From NCBI GenBank assembly GCA_020444175.1, contig JAHLLM010000005.1, positions 101,364-165,363 on the forward strand: a stretch of 64,000 bases of DNA. Reading direction: 5' to 3'. Position numbers and translations under genes: made by a program. The notes under the pieces were generated by a model. It searched no databases and was not told where the DNA came from. It saw only the letters and a program-made list of their open reading frames with translations. This DNA comes from Desulfobulbaceae bacterium (GTDB taxonomy: Bacteria; Desulfobacterota; Desulfobulbia; Desulfobulbales; SURF-16). This document shows, piece after piece, positions 34,368 to 43,300 of the stretch; positions within the stretch are counted from its first letter, which is position 1, and every line of letters begins with the position of its first letter.

Positions 34368-36119
34368 ATGTCTGACGATAATTTACCGAATCTTCCAAAA
34401 CAGGATGAACTTGAAAAAGAAATTGGCGACTACTTAAGCCGAAAATATGGCGGGCAGGTTAAAATAATTTCTGCCGGTCTCTTACCTTCTCCTGATGTAA
34501 AAAAAGGCGGCAAGAGGAAGGCTGCCCAGGATTCGAAATACGATTTCCAGTTTGATCTGAAGCCCGAAGACCTGGCAGCCTATCTTGACGAGTATATTGT
34601 CCGCCAGGATGAAGCCAAGGCGATTCTGGCTACTAAAATATGTACACATTTCAATCGTATCCGGCATGATCTCCATAAATCGCGCAACAGACAGACTGGT
34701 CGCATAAAAAGTAATGTTTTGCTTGTCGGACCGACTGGTGTCGGGAAAACGTACCTGATCAAGCTCATTGCCAACCACATCGGTGTTCCCTTTATCAAAG
34801 GCGATGCCACTAAATTCAGTGAAACCGGGTACGTTGGAGGCGATGTGGATGATCTTGTGAGGGATCTGGTCCGTGAAGCTGACGGCAATATTGAACGGGC
34901 CCAATATGGAATCATTTATGTTGATGAAATTGATAAAATAGCCTCTTCGCCAAATCGTATTGGTGCTGATGTCTCCAGAACAGGTGTGCAGCGGGCCTTT
35001 CTGAAACCAATGGAGGAGACGGAAGTGGAGATGAAGGTTCCCCATGATCCCATTTCCCAGCTTGAGGCCATGGAGCATTTCCGGGCAACCGGCAAGCGTG
35101 AAAAAAAGGTGGTGAACACGAAAAATATCCTTTTTATCATGAGCGGTGCTTTTGCCGGTCTGGAAAAGACAATTAAAAAAAGAATGCAACAGCAATCCAT
35201 TGGGTTTGAACAGAAAGTCACTTCCAAAAAAGATGAAGGCCGCTTCTATAAACAAGTCAAATCCCATGATCTGATTAATTACGGTTTTGAAAGTGAATTT
35301 GTCGGTCGTCTCCCTGTCATTGCTGTCCTTGATGAGTTGCGGGAAAATGATTTTTTTGAAATTCTTATGAACCCGAACAGTCCTGTCGTTGTCGCGAAAA
35401 AACAGGATTTTGCTGCTTACGGTATCAAATTGCAGTTTGAGGAGGAGGCGTTTCGCCTCATTGCCGCCAAAGCGGTTCTTGAACGAACAGGAGCCCGTGG
35501 ACTGGTCAGCATCATGGAATCTGTCCTGCTCTATTTTGAAAAAACACTGCCATCTACCGATGTTCGTTATTTCGTTGTTTCTCCCGAAGTTGTCGAAGAT
35601 CCCTTGTCACAGTTGAAGGAATTGTTGTCCGGGGAAAGGATACAGAGTTTTCACCGGAGTCGCTACAATGAGCTTGAAGCAGAAGAATATGAGAGATTCG
35701 TCCGCTTTATTCAGGAAAAGCAGGGAGATTTCCTTGAGAAGCACAATGTCGCACCTACTACCAGAAGATTCGGTATGATAGCAAAGCAATGTCAGAGAGA
35801 TATTGTCGACCCCAGAGAGGCATGTGAGGAATTTATTTCTCTGGTTCAGCATATTCGCGATTGTGCTGAGCTCGTTTCTGCGGAATGTGATCTGGATATA
35901 AGTTTTGACGATCAGGCCATTGATCTCATTATTACGCTCGAACCATGGAACGGAACGGCCATTGTTTCACGATGTGAGAAAATATTCAATGCCCTGGACT
36001 ACGGACTTAAGTTAATCGCCCAGAATAATAGTGTGAAAGAATTAGTCATCACAGAGGAGGGAGTGGAAAATCCGGATTTTTTCATTAATGATGTGGTCAG
36101 TGATATTTTTCATTTATGA
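34368..36119 (+). CDS. ClpX-like AAA+ ATPase without zinc domain
   Basis: 583 residues. Walker A is GPTGVGKTYLIKLIA, then DATKFSETGYVGGDVDDLVRDL and Walker B IIYVDEIDKIAS, all close to ClpX. The N-terminal four-Cys zinc domain of ClpX is absent, replaced by a charged region. The IGF tripeptide that docks ClpX on ClpP is present (SIGFEQ, residues 278-280), so a ClpP partnership is plausible. About 170 additional C-terminal residues carry an acidic helical domain of unknown role. It lies 128 bp after the NtrX-like gene. Confidence 0.82.
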   Translation: MSDDNLPNLPKQDELEKEIGDYLSRKYGGQVKIISAGLLPSPDVKKGGKRKAAQDSKYDFQFDLKPEDLAAYLDEYIVRQDEAKAILATKICTHFNRIRHDLHKSRNRQTGRIKSNVLLVGPTGVGKTYLIKLIANHIGVPFIKGDATKFSETGYVGGDVDDLVRDLVREADGNIERAQYGIIYVDEIDKIASSPNRIGADVSRTGVQRAFLKPMEETEVEMKVPHDPISQLEAMEHFRATGKREKKVVNTKNILFIMSGAFAGLEKTIKKRMQQQSIGFEQKVTSKKDEGRFYKQVKSHDLINYGFESEFVGRLPVIAVLDELRENDFFEILMNPNSPVVVAKKQDFAAYGIKLQFEEEAFRLIAAKAVLERTGARGLVSIMESVLLYFEKTLPSTDVRYFVVSPEVVEDPLSQLKELLSGERIQSFHRSRYNELEAEEYERFVRFIQEKQGDFLEKHNVAPTTRRFGMIAKQCQRDIVDPREACEEFISLVQHIRDCAELVSAECDLDISFDDQAIDLIITLEPWNGTAIVSRCEKIFNALDYGLKLIAQNNSVKELVITEEGVENPDFFINDVVSDIFHL

Positions 36120-36268
36120 TTTCTTTGTTTTCTTCAACCTCGACATGTTCAGTATTTGCTTTTACTCCTTGAGCCTTTTTTCAGGGGGCAAGTTCTCTAT
36201 CAGAGATAAATCAGCGGCTCTTGCAGCCGGTAGTAATTTAAAACATAAATACAGAGACGGAGGAAAAT

Positions 36269-37243
36269 ATGGTCTTTCCAGATTATCGCCCTCGCCGCCT
36301 GAGGCGAAATGTTCAGTTACGGTCACTTATCCGTGAAACCCGCTTATCATCGGAGCAGCTCATATATCCTCTTTTTGTGATACACGGCAAAGGGGTCAGA
36401 GAGGAAATTCCATCCATGCCCGGTGTTTTTCGATTATCCGTGGACCAGCTTGCAAAAGAAGCCAAAGAAATCCTCTCTTTAGGCATAAATCATGTCATTC
36501 TCTTTGGACTGCCCGAAAAAAAAGATCCGGCTGGGTCGGGTTCCCATGCCAAAGACGGCGTTATTCAGCGGGCGATCAAGGAATTGAAAAATAAAGCGCC
36601 TGGACTGATGGTTTCAACCGACGTCTGTCTCTGTGAATATACCAGTCATGGACATTGCGGCGTACTTGTTGATAAACAGGTTGATAATGATGCAACGCTG
36701 GAGATCCTGGCGAAAATTGCATTATCACATGCCCAGGCAGGTGCGGATATTGTTGCCCCATCTGATATGATGGATGGGCGTGTGGCTGAAATTCGCGGCA
36801 TTCTTGATGAGAATAATTTTGAAATGGTACCGATCATGTCATATGCTGTGAAGTACGCATCCGCATTCTACGGTCCTTTCAGAGATGCAGCCGATTGTGC
36901 CCCGCAGGAGGGAGATCGTCAGGCCTACCAGATGGATCCGGCCAATGCCAGGGAAGCACTGCGTGAAGCAACACTTGATGTGGACGAAGGCGCCGATATT
37001 CTCATGGTAAAACCTGCAGTTGCTTATCTTGATATTATCAGCCGCTTAAAGGACGAATTTGATCTGCCCATTGCAGCCTATCATGTCAGTGGCGAGTATG
37101 CCATGATTAAGGCTGCGGGAGAAAGAGGCTGGATAGACCCGGAAAAGGTGTTGGCAGAAACCCTGCTTTCCATTCACCGGGCTGGAGCAGATATTATTAT
37201 TAGCTATGGGGCCAAAGAGATGGCCAAGATGCTGAACGGCTAA
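36269..37243 (+). CDS. hemB: Porphobilinogen synthase HemB
   Basis: 324 residues, the usual length. The zinc-binding variant motif is [16 protein letters not shown]. The two active-site lysines lie in [17 protein letters not shown] and [15 protein letters not shown], and a C-terminal GAKEMA is present. HemB joins two 5-aminolevulinate molecules, the first common step of heme and siroheme synthesis. GGAGG before ATG 36269 supports the start. A bidirectional terminator follows. Confidence 0.96.
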   Translation: MVFPDYRPRRLRRNVQLRSLIRETRLSSEQLIYPLFVIHGKGVREEIPSMPGVFRLSVDQLAKEAKEILSLGINHVILFGLPEKKDPAGSGSHAKDGVIQRAIKELKNKAPGLMVSTDVCLCEYTSHGHCGVLVDKQVDNDATLEILAKIALSHAQAGADIVAPSDMMDGRVAEIRGILDENNFEMVPIMSYAVKYASAFYGPFRDAADCAPQEGDRQAYQMDPANAREALREATLDVDEGADILMVKPAVAYLDIISRLKDEFDLPIAAYHVSGEYAMIKAAGERGWIDPEKVLAETLLSIHRAGADIIISYGAKEMAKMLNG

Positions 37244-37302
37244 ATAATAACGGATATCGTTCCTGGGTGCGCCAAGAAGTCAACGCCGTTGCATAGCCCA
37301 CA

Positions 37303-37337
37303 AAAAAAAGACAGGCAAAGAATGCCTGTCTTTTTTT
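37303..37337. terminator. Bidirectional terminator between hemB and the giant gene
   Basis: A 15-bp perfect stem (37303-37317 with 37323-37337), A-run on one side and T-run on the other, closes an AAGAA loop. It serves both convergent genes. Confidence 0.93.
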
Positions 37338-37358
37338 ATTTTATTAAGAATGATCTGC

Positions 37359-40300
37359 TTATTGAATTTCTATACTCAGGTCATTATCCTCAATAAAGGT
37401 GTAATTTAATTCATTCCAATTTGAATCAATTGTTTTTACCCTGATGTTGTAGTCTTTACTCCGAGTGTACGAGTGTGACAACCCGGTGCTGAAATCTGTA
37501 AGTGGATTCTTTGAGATATCGCGTTCGCGATCTCCCCAGAACACATAGACACGCATGATGTCTGGCGTTAATGTGTTTGAGGTTAATGTAACCTCGTTAC
37601 CGGAAACCAATACATCAAAATCTGCACTTGGAGGAGGAGGCTCAACTTCAATGGCTGAAGCAACAACTGTGCTGCTTTCTGTCAATCCACTTGAGTCTTC
37701 AGTGATACTCACAGTTGCCGTATAGGTACCAGGAGTATTATACATGTAGACAACGACGTCATCTCCATTGCCGCCCATAATTGTGCCTGAACCTCCGAAG
37801 TCCCATGTGAAGCTACAGTTAAGATCAACCGTATACATGATTCCCATAGCATTAAAAGCTTCCTCATAGCAGGAGGAACGTGTCGCCTCAAAAGTAACAG
37901 TCAAGTCACTTTCCGGAGAGGAAAGGGCACTGGGGTACGGAATGAGATGAAGGCCTGAGTAATCGCTTAATTCACCAATTGCAAATGGGGAGAAGGATGA
38001 GGCATATCCACATATGCTGTTCGCGTCAGTATCGACAGAATCAGTTATATCCTCCCAGCCATTTAAGCCTCGATGCCAGAGGATCAGGTCACTTTCGGCA
38101 CCAATGATTTCTGACTCGTCATAATCAAGGCATACATAGCCGTCGGGTGAGCAGGAGAGATCAATATCAAGGGCTTGATCTCCAAGTAACCTGTAGTCAA
38201 CAGGTGGAACGGGTTTGTCCATTATAAATACTTCCATGTTGCACCCACCTGTCTCAACCCCGGGGAAAGTCAGATCAGCTGAAGCATCAGTCGTTGATAT
38301 TGCAACATCATTACCTTCGGGCACGGGGATGTAATCCGGGAAAATTCCATCACTGTTTTTCGGCTCAGCAGGTCCGAAGAGAGTAAAGGAACTTGTGCGT
38401 CCACAGACCCTGTTTGAATCTATATCAAGACTGAAGGTTATATCATTGAGCCCCAGTTGGTCATTGCGCAGAATCCTTACATCGCGTTCATTGGTTGTAA
38501 CTGTTGTTTCATCATACTGGATACAGACTGAACCGGTTACGGGACCACCAGGACATTGCAGTTCCAGATTGTACATCTGCTCTCCAATGGGCAGGTAAAC
38601 GGATGAGGAAACTGGTTGATTTACAACAGTAACGTTTAATGTGCACTCAGCGGTGACTTCATCAATAATGAGCGTCAGTTCCGGGATCGGGGTGACAGCA
38701 ACATTTATTCCCACTGGAACGGTAAGAGGCTCAATGGTACCGCATCCACTGGTGCCGGGATCTACCTTGTAGGGATCATTCGGGCAACTGTCATTGCAAT
38801 CGAGTGTTCCGTCACTGTCTGAATCAGCATCTTCTATGCCGCACCCACAGACACCAGGTTCTGTTTTGTCGCCATCTTCCGGGCAACCGTCAACATCACC
38901 ACAGACACCATCGCCATCAGCGTCATTAAATGGATCAGCCGGACAAGTGTCACATGCATCACCAAAGAGGTCACTGTCAGTATTGGTCTGGTCTGCATTG
39001 GCTACGCCTGGACAGTTGTCTATATCACCACAGATGCCGTCATTGTCTGCTGCATCATTGTCGGGATCATTGGGGCAGATATCAATATTGCCGCAGATAC
39101 CATCATTGTCGATATCGTTACTCGTGTCATCCGGGCAGCTGTCGCAGACATCACCTATGGCGTCACCATCACTATTTGCCTGGTCCGCATTGGCATTGTT
39201 CGGACAGTTGTCAATGTTACCGCAGACTCCGTCACCATCCTTATCATTCAGGACATCCTGTGGACATGCGTCGCAGACGTCACCAAAGAGATCGTTATCG
39301 CTGTTCTTCTGGTCAGGATTTGCTTTAGTTGGGCAATTGTCAAGGTTTGCACAGAAGCCGTCACCGTCAGCGTCATCATTTGCATCCAAAGGACATGCAT
39401 CATTACAGTCAGCGACTCCGTCACCATCTGAGTCTGTGTCTGGAGTCCCGCAACCGCATTGACCGGCAACACTCTTGCCTGGATCTACCGGGCATTCGTC
39501 AACGTTACCGCAGACTCCGTCACCATCAATATCATTTTCAGTGTCAAGCGGGCAGGTGTCACAGGCATCGCCAAGTCCGTCACTGTCACTGTCGGTCTGG
39601 TCATTGTTGCTTGTTACAGGGCAGTTGTCGACATCCGCACAGAGTCCATCGCCATCAGTGTCATTACTTGGATCGTTAATACATGGATCACAGGCATCTC
39701 CAAAAGAGTCGCCGTCTGTGTTATCCTGGCCGGCATTGCCCACTGCAGGACAGTTGTCACTATCCCCGCAGATACCATCCGCATCGAGGTCATTCCCTGG
39801 ATCATTGGGGCAACTGTCTATATCGCCGCAAATACCATCATTATCAGCATCATTATCAGCGTCATTCGGACATGCGTCACAAGCATCGCCTAACGAGTCA
39901 CCATCTGAGTTAGCCTGGTCGGTATTGGGTATTGTCGCGCAGTTGTCTCGGATACCAATCTTGGGAGCATTAAATGTATTGCCTGCGCAAATCCCATCGT
40001 CGTCCTGGTCGTTCTGGACATCATTGGGACAAGGATCGCATACATCACCCAGGAGATCGTTGTCTGAGTTAGCCTGATTCGAGTTTGGCTGTGTCGGGCA
40101 GTTATCCTGGCTGTCAACGACTCCATCAAAGTCACCATCACTTGAACATGGAGAGTCAATATCGCAGATGTTGCCTATGCTGTCATTATCGCAATCAGCC
40201 TGATCCGGGTTAATTGCCAGAGGACAGTTGTCGATACAGTTTACAACACCATCACTATCTGCATCCGTTGTGTCGGATATACCGCAACCGCAAATACCTG

Positions 40301-43300
40301 GGGTGGTCTTGCTGGAATCTGTCGGACAACCGTCAACATCGCCGCAGGATCCGTCACCGTCAATATCATTATCCGGATCGTTGGGACATGTATCTATGTC
40401 TCCACAAATGCCGTCATTGTCAATGTCATTATTGGAATCATTGGGGCAGGCGTCGCAGGCGTCACCGAGCAGGTCGCCATCAGTGTTTTCCTGCCCTGGA
40501 TTTGCATTTGCCGGGCAATTATCGATATTGCCACAGATACCGTCACTGTCTGAGTCATTATTGGCATCATTCGGACAGGCATCACACAGGTCACCAAATA
40601 AGTCATTATCCGCATTATCCTGGCTGGGGTTGGCAATACCCGGACAGTTATCTTCACTGTCATTCAAGCCGTCTCCATCGCTATCATTGGAGCATGCTGA
40701 TTGAGAATCGCAGAAATCACCTATGTTGTCGTTATCACAATCAGCCTGGGTCGGATTAGGTATTCCTGGGCAATTGTCAAGATTTCCGCAAATACCGTCA
40801 CCATCGCTGTCATTGGCAGAATCATTGGGGCAGATGTCAACGTCACCGCAGATACCGTCACCGTCTGCATCATTATTCGGGTCGGCTGGACAGGCATCAA
40901 TGCAGTCAGCAATTGTATCACCATCCCCATCAAAACCTTCGTCTGCAATGCCATTGCAGTTGTTGTCCAAGCCGTCACAGATTTCAGCAGAAGCACCGGC
41001 AAACTCGTCACAGGTGTTGTCTCCCCATACACCGGCAGTACAGCTTTCCGTGCCGGTGTTGCCTGAACATTCACCAAGACCACAGGTGGTTGCTCTTGTC
41101 AGATTTTCATCAATGGCGCCATCGCAGTTGTTGTCACTGTTGTCACAGGTCTCAATGTTGCCCGGGAAGTTGTCAGGATCGTTGTCATCACAGTCATCTC
41201 TGCTGCCGGAACAGGAATCAAAGCTTGTATGGCCGTCACCATCCAAATCAAAGTTCAAGCCGTTGTCGTTTGTGCCGTTGCAGTCATTGTCAAGCCCGTC
41301 ACAGATTTCAGCAGAAGCACCGGCAAACTCGTCACAGGTGTTGTCTCCCCATACACCGGCAGTACAGCTTTCCGTGCCGGTGTTGCCTGAACATTCACCA
41401 AGACCACAGGTGGTTGCTCTTGTCAGATTTTCATCAATGGCGCCATCGCAGTTGTTGTCACTGTTGTCACAGGTCTCAATGTTGCCCGGGAAGTTGTCAG
41501 GATCGTTGTCATCACAGTCATCTCTGCTGCCGGAACAGGAATCAAAGCTTGTATGGCCGTCACCATCCAAATCAAAGTTCAAGCCGTTGTCGTTTGTGCC
41601 GTTGCAGTCATTGTCCAACCCGTCACAGATTTCAGCAGAAGCGCCGAAGAGTGGATTACATGTATCGTCACCCCATGCCCCGGCGGTACATGTCTCAACA
41701 CCAGTCTGGCCGGCACATTCGCCAAGTCCGCAAGTGGTAGCTCTTGTCAGATTTTCATCAACGGAGCCATCACAGTTGTTGTCACTGTTGTCGCAGGTCT
41801 CAATGTTGCCCGGGAAGTTGAACTGGTCGTTGTCATCACAGTCATCTCTGCTGCCGGAACAGGAATCAAAGCTTGTATGACCGTCACCATCCAAATCAAA
41901 ATTCAGTCCGTCATCATTGGTACCGTTACAGTCGTTGTCCAGTCCGTCACAGATTTCAGCAGAAGCACCGGCAAATTCGTCACAGGTACTGTCACCCCAT
42001 ACGCCGGCGGTACAGCTTTCAGTGCCTGTGTTTCCTGAACATTCACCAAGGCCACAAGTGTTGGCTCTGGTCAGATTCTCGTCAATGGAGCCATCGCAAT
42101 TGTTGTCACTGTTGTCACAGGTCTCTGATTGCGGAAGTGTTTCTCCAATACATGCGCCCCATGTACTATTTGCCTGGCATGTCTGGATGCCTCCTGAACA
42201 AATACCCACGTCTTCAGTTCCAAGAGGTCCGGTATAACAGGATTGAGTCTGGCCTGGGATACACTCGCATCCTTCATCGACACTGTTGTCACAGTCGTTG
42301 TCCAGAGTATCACAGGTCATTTCGTTTGTTTCGTAGTTACTGACAGCACTATAATCTTCAACCCAACCACCAATACCTGAGCAGGTTTGGGTTGAGCCGC
42401 TGCAGACACCGGTCTGATTTGGATTTGTGGGTGCTGTTAAAGCATCATCATTGGTACCGTTACAGTCGTTGTCCAGTCCGTCACAGATTTCAGCAGAAGC
42501 GCCGAAGAGGGGATTACATGTATCATCACCCCATGCCCCGGCGGTACATGTCTCAACGCCAGTCTGGCCTGCACATTCGCCAAGCCCGCAAGAGGTGGCT
42601 CTTGTCAGGTTTTCATCAACGGAGCCATCGCAGTTGTTGTCACTGTTATCGCAGGTCTCCGGGTTGCCGGGGAAGTTGTCCGGGTCATTATCGTCGCAGT
42701 CGTCTTTTGTACCACCGCAGGATGCCAGAGATGTATGGCCGTCACCGTCTACGTCAAAATTCAGTCCGTCATCATTGGTACCGTTACAGTCGTTGTCCAG
42801 TCCGTCACAGATTTCAGCAGAAGCACCGGCAAATTCGTCACAGGTACTGTCACCCCATACGCCGGCGGTACAGCTTTCAGTGCCTGTGTTTCCTGAACAT
42901 TCACCAAGGCCACAAGTGTTGGCTCTGGTCAGATTCTCGTCAATGGAGCCATCGCAATTGTTGTCACTGTTGTCACAGGTCTCTGATTGCGGAAGTGTTT
43001 CTCCAATACATGCGCCCCATGTACTATTTGCCTGGCATGTCTGGATGCCTCCTGAACAAATACCCACGTCTTCAGTTCCAAGAGGTCCGGTATAACAGGA
43101 TTGAGTCTGGCCTGGGATACACTCGCATCCTTCATCGACACTGTTGTCACAGTCGTTGTCCAGAGTATCACAGGTCATTTCGTTTGTTTCGTAGTTACTG
43201 ACAGCACTATAATCTTCAACCCAACCACCAATACCTGAGCAGGTTTGGGTTGAGCCGCTGCAGACACCGGTCTGATTTGGATTTGTGGGTGCTGTTAAAG

